64,000 nucleotides of DNA from Petroclostridium xylanilyticum (GTDB lineage: Bacteria > Bacillota > Clostridia > SK-Y3): the NCBI RefSeq assembly GCF_002252565.1, contig NZ_NPML01000011.1, positions 62,001 through 126,000 on the forward strand, given 5' to 3'. Every line of letters starts with the position of its first letter. Within the stretch, counting starts at the first letter, position 1. Positions 40,469 to 48,175 of the stretch are shown here, piece by piece. The translations under genes and the position numbers were made by a program. Below the pieces are notes generated by a model. The model searched no databases. It saw nothing but the letters and a program-made list of their open reading frames with translations, and had not been told where the DNA came from.

Positions 40469-41623
40469 ATGGAGCAATTTGCACAACTATTTCAAGGGGT
40501 TATAGAATTCCACTGGCAATATTTAGTGATGTATGTCATAGGAGGAATTCTAATCTATCTGGCAATTAAAAAAGACTATGAACCAATGCTGTTATTACCG
40601 ATTGGGTTTGGTGCAATCCTAGTAAATCTACCACTAAGTTCAATCTGGGAATATGAAGGCGCTCCCGGTGTACTGCAAATATTTTTTAAAGCAGGTATCT
40701 TAACAGAAATCTTTCCTGTACTTATTTTTGTTGCAGTTGGAGCAATGATTGATTTTACTCCCTTACTAAAAAATCCCAAGATGCTTTTCTTTGGAGCAGC
40801 CGCACAATTTGGTATTTTCTTTACCGTATTAATGGCACTATTTATGAATAAACTTATCCCTTCTTTAGGATTTGATTTAAAAACAGCTGCTTCCATAGGT
40901 ATCATAGGTGCTGCCGACGGTCCAACGTCCATATTTGTTGCATCAAAATTTGCAGAGCGTTTAATCGGGCCAATTTCTGTAGCGGCATATTCATACATGT
41001 CCCTTGTACCTATCATCCAGCCTCCGGTTATTAGGGCGCTAACCACTAAAAAAGAACGAATGATTAGAATGGAATATAGGGAAGTAAAAGTATCAAAAAC
41101 AGTTCGAATTGCGTTCCCTATCGTGATTACTATTATTGCAGGAATTATAGCTCCTATCAGTGTTCCGTTGGTTGGCTTACTAATGTTTGGTAACCTTATT
41201 AGAGAAGCCGGAGTACTGGAAAGATTATCTAAAGCTGCCCAAAACGAACTCGCCAATCTCGTAACCCTACTGCTGGGTATTACAATCGGCGCAACCATGC
41301 ACTATGAAAAGTTCCTACAGAAGGAAACAATTATTATATTGGCAATGGGACTTGTGGCTTTTGTATTTGACACAGCAGGCGGCGTAATCTTTGCTAAAAT
41401 TATGAACCTGTTTAGCAAGGAAAAAGTCAACCCAATGGTTGGAGCTGCCGGCATTTCAGCATTTCCTATGTCAGCAAGAATTATTCAGAAAATGGCAAAA
41501 CAAGAAGATCCTCATAACTTTGTATTAATGCAGGCAGTAAGTGCCAATGTGGCTGGGCAGTTAGGTTCCATTGTAGCAGGTGGAATGGTATTAGCCCTTG
41601 TACCATGGTTATTATCACTATGA
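40469..41623 (+). CDS. Na+-translocating decarboxylase beta-subunit-like membrane protein
   Basis: A 384-residue protein with about ten membrane segments, homologous to OadB/MmdB/GcdB, the ion-pumping subunit of biotin-dependent decarboxylases. SIGIIGAADGPTSIFVASKF holds the conserved Asp of the Na+ channel; ELANLVTLLLGITIGATM and NVAGQLGSIVAGGM are the other conserved regions. No alpha (carboxyltransferase) or biotin-carrier gene is present. It sits behind a Mn2+ riboswitch and 12 bp before a gamma-like small protein. GGAGG lies upstream of the ATG. The role is probably ion or metal handling rather than decarboxylation. Confidence 0.88.
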   Translation: MEQFAQLFQGVIEFHWQYLVMYVIGGILIYLAIKKDYEPMLLLPIGFGAILVNLPLSSIWEYEGAPGVLQIFFKAGILTEIFPVLIFVAVGAMIDFTPLLKNPKMLFFGAAAQFGIFFTVLMALFMNKLIPSLGFDLKTAASIGIIGAADGPTSIFVASKFAERLIGPISVAAYSYMSLVPIIQPPVIRALTTKKERMIRMEYREVKVSKTVRIAFPIVITIIAGIIAPISVPLVGLLMFGNLIREAGVLERLSKAAQNELANLVTLLLGITIGATMHYEKFLQKETIIILAMGLVAFVFDTAGGVIFAKIMNLFSKEKVNPMVGAAGISAFPMSARIIQKMAKQEDPHNFVLMQAVSANVAGQLGSIVAGGMVLALVPWLLSL

Positions 41624-41635
41624 GGAGGATAAGAA

Positions 41636-41773
41636 ATGGATCAGATTAATTTAGGTTTACAATTAATGGGCTATGGCCTTGCCGGAGTATTTTTAGTATT
41701 AATTCTGTTTTATGCAGTAATCAGATTGTTAGTTAAAATTTTTCCATATAATCCAGAGGAAGAGCAGGATTAG
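41636..41773 (+). CDS. OadG-like small membrane subunit, 45 residues
   Basis: Starts MDQINLGLQLMGYGLAGVF, then one membrane helix (VFLVLILFYAVIRLLVKIF) and an acidic tail PEEEQD. One N-terminal helix followed by a charged tail is the plan of decarboxylase gamma subunits, here cut to a minimum. GAGGAGG is 9 bases upstream and the gene follows the beta-like gene by 12 bp. The stop codon lies in the loop of a terminator hairpin. Confidence 0.8.
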   Translation: MDQINLGLQLMGYGLAGVFLVLILFYAVIRLLVKIFPYNPEEEQD

Positions 41774-41790
41774 ATCCTGCTCTTCCTTTT
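41758..41790 (+). terminator. terminator whose loop contains the stop codon
   Basis: Perfect 13-bp stem GGAAGAGCAGGAT / ATCCTGCTCTTCC with the three-base loop TAG being the stop of the small subunit gene; TTTT follows. Confidence 0.9.
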
Positions 41791-41925
41791 CTACTTTAGT
41801 CATTTTTGTTTCTCTTTTCGTGATGTTACTCCCTCGTTTCTGGTTTTATCATCTCCAAAGATATCGTCAGCAAATTGATCTAAACGAGAAGGTTTGCTTG
41901 CTGGGCAGCGTTTGTAGATATATAT

Positions 41926-41958
41926 GCAAATAGCCCCTGTTTTCCAGTGGCTATTTGC
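41926..41958 (-). terminator. hairpin downstream of the SLH gene
   Basis: Perfect stem GCAAATAGCC / GGCTATTTGC with a 13-base loop, 12 bp after the SLH gene stop. No clear U-run follows, so it may stabilise the mRNA rather than terminate. Confidence 0.5.
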
Positions 41959-41970
41959 AAATTGAATATA

Positions 41971-43587
41971 TTAGTCTTCAATAGTGATTTCGACTATAGT
42001 ATTGTTCACAATTTCAAATTTTCCTTTCTGACCTACTTTCAGGTCGGTAATCTCTTTATTTATAGCTCCTTCTATTGTAATATTTATATTATCACTTATT
42101 TTATATATGAACCTTTGGTTATTTACTTCTAATGCAAGTTCATATCCATTATTTGTTTGGGTTATGGTATCTATTTGGCCTTCAACCTGAAATTCATTAT
42201 CTTCAGCATTGATTTCATAAACTAATCCATTTTTTAGTTCAAGTTCAACATCCATACCTTTTTCCAGATTACTAAATCTGCTTACATTGCCATTGATATA
42301 TACCACAAAAATACTGGCATATCTATATTCTTGTATTGTGTTACCTACTTTGACCTTTATCGCTTCTCTTTTTACTTCCTGTATGGTTCCTTCTACTTCT
42401 TGTAAATTTTGTTCTTCTCTTTCCCTGTCAACATATATTACTCTTACTCTATTTTTGTTGTCAACTACTATTGCAACTCCATCATCTGCTTTTATCTCAG
42501 CAAAGCTTCCTTTAATATTTTTAAAGTATACTTCTGCATCATCTATTACTTCAAACATCAACTTCATTTTTTGATTTTGTATTGTGATAGTCCTTGGAGT
42601 GTTTTTATTTATATTAACTACAGTTCCGGTATATCTTGTAATAATCTTATCATTCTCGTCGTTTTCGTCTACTATCTCAATATATACTACTTCACCATCT
42701 TCAAATTGTAACAGTACTGTGGAGCCCAACTGTATATCCAGATAATTTATTCTGGCATCCTCGTCATATGCTATCACATCATCATCTATTTCAAAGGATT
42801 TTATTTGCCCATCTATTTTTAGCGTAATTTTATCTTCGTCTATTCGATACACTTCTCCCTTTATCTCATCCTCATCTATTTCACTATCCACCTTGTCGTC
42901 CACTCTCTGGAACAATACCGCCATTTCAGCTCTTGTTAATGTCCCCATTGGATTAAATCTTTTTTCATTGTCTCCCTGCATTAGTTTCATTTCATGAGAA
43001 AGATATACATATCCCACTGACCCCTGTGGCACTGCAGGTGCATCTACAAATGGCAATTCCTCATCCATATGTCTCTGTGCTTCCTCATCGTATCCCAAAG
43101 CTCTTATGACATATTTTGCTACTTCATGTCTCTTAGCAGGTTCTTGCGGATTAAAATACATCATATCCACGTCATCAAGTATGCCCTTTTCATATGCTAC
43201 TGTGATATAGCCTTTAGCCCAGTCTGCTACTTCTTTTCCTTTATATTTTTTAGGAAGATTCGTAATATCTTTAGCCTCGGATTCCCACCCCATTATCCTT
43301 AGTGCCATTATAACTGTTTCCAGTTTTGTAACTGCATTTCGTGGGGCAAATATCCCATCCCCGTATCCCTTGATGAGCCCTTTTAGATTCATCTTTTCAA
43401 TAGCCTGTTTAGCCCATGGAAAATCATCTAGGTCATCAAATATTTTTTTTGCAATGCCAGGAGGAAAATTAAATCCCTTTTTGGCCAGCCCTGGCGGCGC
43501 CCATTCTTTAGTACCTGCAAATACAGTCGTTGTACTTATTGATAGTGTTAAAGTAAAAGCTACAGCAGTAGAAATTAGTTTTTTCAT
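41971..43587 (-). CDS. SLH-domain surface protein
   Basis: A 538-residue exported protein. Signal peptide MKKLISTAVAFTLTLSISTT with cleavage after VFAG region. Three SLH repeats follow at about residues 50-230: AIEKMNLKGLIKGYGDGIFAP, YITVAYEKGILDDVD...FNPQEPAKRHEVA, and LMQGDNEKRFNPMGTLTRAE. They anchor it to secondary wall polymer. The remaining 300 residues are beta-rich, acidic repeats of about 65 residues (KGEVYRIDEDKITLKIDG; YTGTVVNINKNTPRTITI; VEGTIQEVKREAIKVKVG; VEGQIDTITQTNNGYELA). The first SLH lacks some consensus residues. GGAGGT precedes the ATG. Confidence 0.92.
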   Translation of the reverse strand: MKKLISTAVAFTLTLSISTTTVFAGTKEWAPPGLAKKGFNFPPGIAKKIFDDLDDFPWAKQAIEKMNLKGLIKGYGDGIFAPRNAVTKLETVIMALRIMGWESEAKDITNLPKKYKGKEVADWAKGYITVAYEKGILDDVDMMYFNPQEPAKRHEVAKYVIRALGYDEEAQRHMDEELPFVDAPAVPQGSVGYVYLSHEMKLMQGDNEKRFNPMGTLTRAEMAVLFQRVDDKVDSEIDEDEIKGEVYRIDEDKITLKIDGQIKSFEIDDDVIAYDEDARINYLDIQLGSTVLLQFEDGEVVYIEIVDENDENDKIITRYTGTVVNINKNTPRTITIQNQKMKLMFEVIDDAEVYFKNIKGSFAEIKADDGVAIVVDNKNRVRVIYVDREREEQNLQEVEGTIQEVKREAIKVKVGNTIQEYRYASIFVVYINGNVSRFSNLEKGMDVELELKNGLVYEINAEDNEFQVEGQIDTITQTNNGYELALEVNNQRFIYKISDNINITIEGAINKEITDLKVGQKGKFEIVNNTIVEITIED

Positions 43588-43870
43588 CTCATAAAATACC
43601 TCCTTAATTGTTTTGTTATATTATTCGAATAATTTTCCAAATTTATAGGGAGTATTTTAAAGACTTATATTTTTGTAATATACTTGTAATATAGTTGTAA
43701 CATTTAATTTGTTAACAATTTAACGTGTTGTGCTGGCTTAAGTATGATTCCAAGAACTAAGCTGCAAGGCCTGGAGTGTGTAAATTCGTCTCTAATGAGT
43801 TAATTTAGTTTTTATATAACTAGATTCTCAACTAAGAAACTGAAAAAATTCTTTTAACTCTTTCTTGCTC
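43588..43870. other. 283-bp intergenic region
   Basis: AT-rich sequence upstream of the SLH gene; it should contain its promoter. Direct repeats of TTGTAATATA (about 43672-43695) are the only pattern I see. No RNA gene or convincing open frame. Confidence 0.4.
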
Positions 43871-44056
43871 TCATCTGATTGGTTCTGCATCAGTGGCAAT
43901 AATTTCACCTTTGCCAGCTTTAAATCTCAAATGATCTAACCGCTTGTTTATTTCATCTTCTAACTCTTTTTGCTGTTTGTAAAGAAGCTCTATTTGTTTT
44001 TTATTTGAAAAATAGTGAAACATCAATCCGTCGTTACTTAGCCTGCTAACATCCAT
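43871..44056 (-). CDS. 61-residue coiled-coil-type protein, unknown
   Basis: Starts MDVSRLSNDGLMFHYFSNKK, then a heptad-patterned helix QIELLYKQQKELEDEINKRL and a short tail. Neither membrane segment nor signal. The ATG at 44056 is chosen because GGAAGTGAT, which matches the 16S anti-Shine-Dalgarno at 8 of 9 bases, is 7 bases upstream. It sits between comM and the SLH gene on the same strand. Family not recognised. Confidence 0.55.
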   Translation of the reverse strand: MDVSRLSNDGLMFHYFSNKKQIELLYKQQKELEDEINKRLDHLRFKAGKGEIIATDAEPIR

Positions 44057-44147
44057 TCCGGGTATCACTTCCTTATAATGATGCTGATACTGATGTCTTT
44101 TTTACATATTTTTCTACAAAAGTACAGAAAATATTTAGAGCAATATG

Positions 44148-45680
44148 TTATTTCCAAAATTTCCTATCCAAACTCCTATACTGTATTGCTTCAGCAAGGT
44201 GATAGGATTTAATGTCATTACTGCCGTCTAAATCTGCAATTGTCCTGGCAACTTTTAAAATTCTGTTATGTGCTCTGGCACTAAGTCCTAGCTTGTCAAA
44301 AGCCATCTTTAATAATTTTTTCTCTTCACTGCCAAGCTGGCAGAACATATTGATATGGGAAGGCTGCAATTGTGAATTAGAGAATATTTTACAATCTTTG
44401 TACCTTTCCAGCTGTATCTTTCTCGCTTTATCTACCCTCAATTTTATGTCTTTAGAGCTTTCAGGTCGTTCGGAAGATTCCAAGTTTTTATATTTTACGG
44501 GCGAAACCTCTACATGGATATCTATTCGGTCCAGTAGGGGACCACTCACTTTTCCAAGATATTGCTGAATTTGAAGAGGAGTACAGGTACATTCTTTTGT
44601 TTTATCACCATAAAATCCGCATTTACAAGGATTCATTGAAACAATAAGCATACAATTACAAGGATATGTTAAGGTAGCATTTACTCTTGAAATGGTTACT
44701 ACACCATCTTCTAGAGGTTGTCTCATTACTTCCAGTACATCCTTCTTAAACTCAGGTAATTCATCAAGAAAAAGTACACCAAAATGAGCAAGGCTGATCT
44801 CACCGGGCTTGGGGATTTTCCCTCCACCCACAAGGCTTGCATTTGAAATGGTATGATGGGGGCTTCTAAAAGGTCTTGTAGTGATTAATGGCATATTTTG
44901 CGGCACCAGCCCCGCAATACTATGGATTTTTGTTACTTCTAAAGCTTCTTCAAAGGACATATCAGGCAGTATGGTTGGTAAACGCTTGGCAATCATTGTC
45001 TTACCTGAGCCTGGGGGGCCAATCATCAGGCAGTTATGTCCGCCTGCTGCAGCAACCTCTAATGCTCTTTTTACATTTTCCTGCCCTTTTACGTCGCTAA
45101 AATCAATATCATATTTATTATTTGGTAAAAAAAAGCTATCGACATCTACATAAAAGGTATCCAATTTTTTTTCACCAGTAAGATGAGTTACTATATCATA
45201 CAGGTTATAAGCAGGATATACTTGTAATCCTTTTACTACAGCAGCTTCATAAGCATTTTGAGCCGGTAAGATTATTTTCTCTATACCATTCTTATAGGCC
45301 GTAATTGCTATAGGCAGCACGCCACTAATTGGTCGGAGCTCACCACTTAAAGACAACTCTCCTATAAACATATATCTATCTATATCATCAATCTTAATTT
45401 GCTCGGAAGCTATTAAAGTTGCAATTGAAATGGGCAGATCAAAGCAAGGGCCTTCTTTTTTGATATGTGCCGGAGCAAGGTTGATGGTAATTCGCTTTAC
45501 AGGAAATTCAAGATTACAGTTTTTAATAGCTGCCCTTACCCGTTCCTTTGCTTCACGTACTGCGACATCGGGCAGTCCTACAATGTCAAATGAAGGTAAT
45601 CCATTAGAGATATCTACCTCAACATCTACAATAAAGCCATCTACACCCATTAAGCCACAACTTTTGACTTTAGCTATCAT
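44148..45680 (-). CDS. comM: ComM/YifB-family Mg-chelatase-like AAA+ ATPase
   Basis: A 510-residue protein starting MIAKVKSCGLMGVDGFIVDV. The N-terminal Lon-like fold domain runs to about residue 165 (GLPSFDIVGLPDVAVREAKERV). The AAA+ module follows with Walker A MIGPPGSGKTMIAKRLP, Walker B VLFLDELPEF, and GCFYGD-type zinc region CKCGFYGDKTKECTC. The C-terminal ARARNRILKVARTIADL helix set is present (SARAHNRILKVA). ComM is a helicase promoting branch migration in natural transformation. An upstream extension to 45839 reads through an insertion-sequence end. The IS607 element lies only 22 bp upstream, so its native promoter is probably lost. Confidence 0.92.
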   Translation of the reverse strand: MIAKVKSCGLMGVDGFIVDVEVDISNGLPSFDIVGLPDVAVREAKERVRAAIKNCNLEFPVKRITINLAPAHIKKEGPCFDLPISIATLIASEQIKIDDIDRYMFIGELSLSGELRPISGVLPIAITAYKNGIEKIILPAQNAYEAAVVKGLQVYPAYNLYDIVTHLTGEKKLDTFYVDVDSFFLPNNKYDIDFSDVKGQENVKRALEVAAAGGHNCLMIGPPGSGKTMIAKRLPTILPDMSFEEALEVTKIHSIAGLVPQNMPLITTRPFRSPHHTISNASLVGGGKIPKPGEISLAHFGVLFLDELPEFKKDVLEVMRQPLEDGVVTISRVNATLTYPCNCMLIVSMNPCKCGFYGDKTKECTCTPLQIQQYLGKVSGPLLDRIDIHVEVSPVKYKNLESSERPESSKDIKLRVDKARKIQLERYKDCKIFSNSQLQPSHINMFCQLGSEEKKLLKMAFDKLGLSARAHNRILKVARTIADLDGSNDIKSYHLAEAIQYRSLDRKFWK

Positions 45681-45704
45681 AATTAAGTCCGTTATAAGAA
45701 ACTT

Positions 45705-45870
45705 ATAAAAAGTTATAAAATTTATAACTTTTATGTTCTTTTCCTTATTCCTAGAGTCCGCTTTCGGAATCCTACTTGCGTTTGGTATGACTCTCCAAAG
45801 GCTTAAATTCCGATGTGACGACACCGTACATACCAACATAATTCGTTAAGTGAATTATGCTGATTTTCCA
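45705..45870 (-). ncRNA. probable omega RNA (TnpB guide scaffold) region
   Basis: Downstream of tnpB on the same strand the sequence folds well: CATAATTCACTTAACGAATTATG-type stem (45836-45858, arms CATAATTC / GAATTATG), TTGGTATG pairing with CATACCAA across about 40 bases, and a TCCG-AAAG-CGGA hairpin. TnpB guide RNAs come from this 3' end and read their guide from DNA just outside the element, here the sequence in front of comM. Confidence 0.5.
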
Positions 45871-47069
45871 TATTTCATTAGATTTATAGCTGCATTTATA
45901 TCTCTGTCATGCATTATTCCACATTCAGGACACACCCATTTTCTTGTTGATAAAGACATCTTATCTAAAATATATCCACATTCACTACATGTCTTGCTTG
46001 ATGGATAATACCTGTCTGCTACTATAAACCTAATATGATTCCATTTACATTTATATTCCATTATTCTACGAAACTCGCTAAACATTTGTTCTTGTACGGA
46101 TTTTGCTAATTTATGGTTTTTAACCATACCTTTAATATTTAAATTTTCCATACACACAAACTCTGGCTTGGCTTTCACCAGTTTAGCAGTTTCTTGATGT
46201 AAATAATTTGTACGAATGTCTTTTATTTTTTTATGGACTTTACGAATAAGGCACTCCAACTTAATAATGTTTTTAGTTTTCTTATAACGGTTTACACCTC
46301 CTTCTTTTTGTTTTTCATATTTTCTTGATAATTTACGTTGGAGTCTTTTTAATTTTTTATTTAATCTTCTTATTTCTTGACTCTTATTAATATTAGGTAT
46401 TTTTCTACCATCATTAATTACTGCTAAATCTTTAACTCCTAAGTCAATGCCTATTCCATCTGAATACTTTTGGTTGTTGGTAGGTTTATAATCAATACTT
46501 ACGGTTATAAACCAATTAAAACCATCAAATTTTATTCTTGGATTATAAAATTTTTCCGCTGTTTGTAATTCGATTCTATTTTCAGATAGTTTAATCCATC
46601 CTATCTTTTCAAGTTTTACTTTATCACCTTTAAATTTTAAATGTCCTAAATCTTCTCTGTGATAAAACCCTTGTTGTACATCTTTTTTGCTTTTAAATTT
46701 TGGATGTCCTTCTAAATCATAAACTGTCAATTGTCTACCTTGTCTTAATGCTTTTTTCTTAGTTTTTTCAGAATAATGTTTATTTTCTATTCTGAAAAAG
46801 TTTTTATAAGCTATGCATAAATCCTTTATTGCTTGTTTTGGTATTTGTGCTGAAACTTCATTTAACCAATTATATTCAGGATTTTTCTTTAGTTGTGTTA
46901 GTTCCTTTCTTAACTCTTCATCGTTTATAAACTTGCCACCGTTTTTAAAATTTTCTAATTGCTTAGATAAAGCCCAATTATAAGCCCATCGTGCTACATC
47001 TGCACATTTCTTTAATAAAGTCTTTTGTTTATTGTTAGGTAATAATTGTACTCTAATTGTCTTTATCAT
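45855..47069 (-). CDS. tnpB: TnpB, RNA-guided endonuclease of IS607/IS605 elements
   Basis: A 404-residue protein, full length. The N-terminal region starts IKTIRVQLLPNNKQKTLLKK. The RuvC-like nuclease has all three acidic motifs: GIDLGVKDLAVINDG (Asp), EFVCMENLNIKG (Glu) and HDRDINAAINLMKYG (Asp). The zinc ribbon CSECGYILDKM...CPECG lies between the last two. By family knowledge it cuts DNA guided by an omega RNA and helps the element persist. It overlaps the end of the tnpA remnant by 17 bp, the usual IS607 coupling. Confidence 0.92.
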   Translation of the reverse strand: MIKTIRVQLLPNNKQKTLLKKCADVARWAYNWALSKQLENFKNGGKFINDEELRKELTQLKKNPEYNWLNEVSAQIPKQAIKDLCIAYKNFFRIENKHYSEKTKKKALRQGRQLTVYDLEGHPKFKSKKDVQQGFYHREDLGHLKFKGDKVKLEKIGWIKLSENRIELQTAEKFYNPRIKFDGFNWFITVSIDYKPTNNQKYSDGIGIDLGVKDLAVINDGRKIPNINKSQEIRRLNKKLKRLQRKLSRKYEKQKEGGVNRYKKTKNIIKLECLIRKVHKKIKDIRTNYLHQETAKLVKAKPEFVCMENLNIKGMVKNHKLAKSVQEQMFSEFRRIMEYKCKWNHIRFIVADRYYPSSKTCSECGYILDKMSLSTRKWVCPECGIMHDRDINAAINLMKYGKSA

Positions 47070-47442
47070 CTTCGGTCAACTCCTCAATCATTTTACGTGC
47101 TTTGTTTGCTCTTTTACCTTGAAGTTTACAAGAAAATACAGTTATTATTTGCACTAAATCTTCAACAAGTTCTTGTTGTTCAGTTTTTTCTGTACTATCT
47201 ATTACTTCAATTTCACATCCATACAGATTAGATATATATTCCACCAATTCAAAACCAAATCTTAACAATCTATCTTTTTTAATATTTAATACTTGTTTTA
47301 ATTGGTCATGCGAATAATATCTATATCCATTAGCACCTGTATGATGTGGAATAAGTAATCCTTTTTTGTCCCAGTTTCTTAATGTTTAAGGAGTTTTTCC
47401 AACTAATTTAGAAAACTCATGTATAGTATATACTTCACATTA
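47053..47442 (-). pseudogene. tnpA: broken IS607 serine recombinase tnpA
   Basis: The N-terminal MerR-type helix-turn-helix is readable as VYTIHEFSKLVGKTP, a stop, then TLRNWDKKGLLIPHHTGANG. The stop TAA replaces an expected CAA. The only nearby ATG is out of frame. After about 60 residues the sequence jumps straight to the DRLLRFGFELVEYI motif, so roughly 90 residues of the catalytic domain, including its Ser, are deleted. The C-terminal part (47053-47268) is intact and ends inside tnpB. Three independent lesions mean the recombinase is dead. Confidence 0.82.
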
Positions 47443-47714
47443 ACCACCTCTAATTGTATTAGACTATACTAAATTATAAATGTCAACATTAATTTATGAC
47501 TTTTTATAACTTTTTATTAACTGTTGTCAACCTCCTGTTGTCTTTTGTACAATACGAAAATATGTTCTATTTTAAAGTAACAAACTTTTCCTTAATTGTC
47601 AATCAATTTATCGATTAATCTGCATATATTACAAAAATATAGCTAAAATAACTGATAGATAAGAGGCATAACACATTTAACAGAAAGATAAAATAATAGT
47701 TGGGAGGCTTTTAA

Positions 47715-48023
47715 ATGGCAAATCAACCCTTTGAACAGAATGGCATTAAAATTACACCTGAAAATTTTAAATATGGTGACATGATTCGTATCACTTACGA
47801 TGGCGAATTAGTTAAAGCAGGAGCTGACAAGATCTGGCTATACAATACCTTTAATAATGAATGGAAAACGGCCACTGAAGATGAGATGCAAAAAAATGAA
47901 CAAGGTGCTTTTGAAATCAACTTACCTTTAGATAAACGGGGCTATCTGCAAATTGCTTTTAGAGATAGTGCTAATCATTGGGATAGTAACTATGGCAATA
48001 ACTATAGCATCCAAGTTCAATAG
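47715..48023 (+). CDS. stand-alone starch/glycogen-binding-type domain protein (CBM25/26-like)
   Basis: A 102-residue protein that is nearly all one beta-sandwich. It reads GDMIRITYDGELVKAGADKI, WLYNTFNNEWKTATEDEM, and ends with LQIAFRDSANHWDSNYGNNY. The pattern of paired Trp, 'M..dG.f...i' and 'WD.N.G.NY' matches alpha-glucan-binding modules. There is no signal peptide and no catalytic domain, so it is probably cytosolic and could bind glycogen. GGGAGG is 9 bases upstream; a terminator follows. Assignment is by pattern only. Confidence 0.75.
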   Translation: MANQPFEQNGIKITPENFKYGDMIRITYDGELVKAGADKIWLYNTFNNEWKTATEDEMQKNEQGAFEINLPLDKRGYLQIAFRDSANHWDSNYGNNYSIQVQ

Positions 48024-48026
48024 TAG

Positions 48027-48075
48027 ATAACCACATAAAATATGTACAAACATATTTTATGTGGTTATTAATTTT
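48027..48075 (+). terminator. terminator after the carbohydrate-binding gene
   Basis: Long stem ATAACCACATAAAATATGT / ACATATTTTATGTGGTTAT with a 4-base loop, followed by a T-rich tail. Confidence 0.85.
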
Positions 48076-48175
48076 TAATATAGCCAGTTGCCTGCTAAAA
48101 ACATTTTATAATTATGTGAACCTATCACCTTTCATCTGCATATAGTGTAGTAGAAATTTATGAAAGGTGTTGGTA

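Larger units (their letters stand above)
45703..47520 (-). mobile_element. IS607-family element with intact tnpB and dead tnpA
   Basis: About 1.8 kb. Ends carry inverted repeats: TTATAAAAAGTTATAAAA at 45703-45720 and the complement of TTAATAAAAAGTTATAAAAA at 47501-47520. The inside has the IS607 order: MerR-like/serine recombinase tnpA, then overlapping tnpB, then a structured right end. The recombinase is broken (see its entry), so the copy cannot move on its own. Exact ends are uncertain because IS607 elements make no target duplication. Confidence 0.78.

Noticed and set aside
40576-41298. A 240-codon open frame on the minus strand
   Set aside because: It is fully antisense to the well-supported beta-subunit-like gene and shows no recognisable domain.
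41791-41925. Minus-strand frame reading like a protein tail (KRCPASKPSRLDQFADDIFG)
   Set aside because: There is no start codon or ribosome-binding site and a stop lies just upstream; it may be a gene remnant, but no family is recognisable.
45681-45839. 53-codon N-terminal extension of comM
   Set aside because: It reads through the IS607 end, while homologues start at the MIAKVKS Met at 45680.
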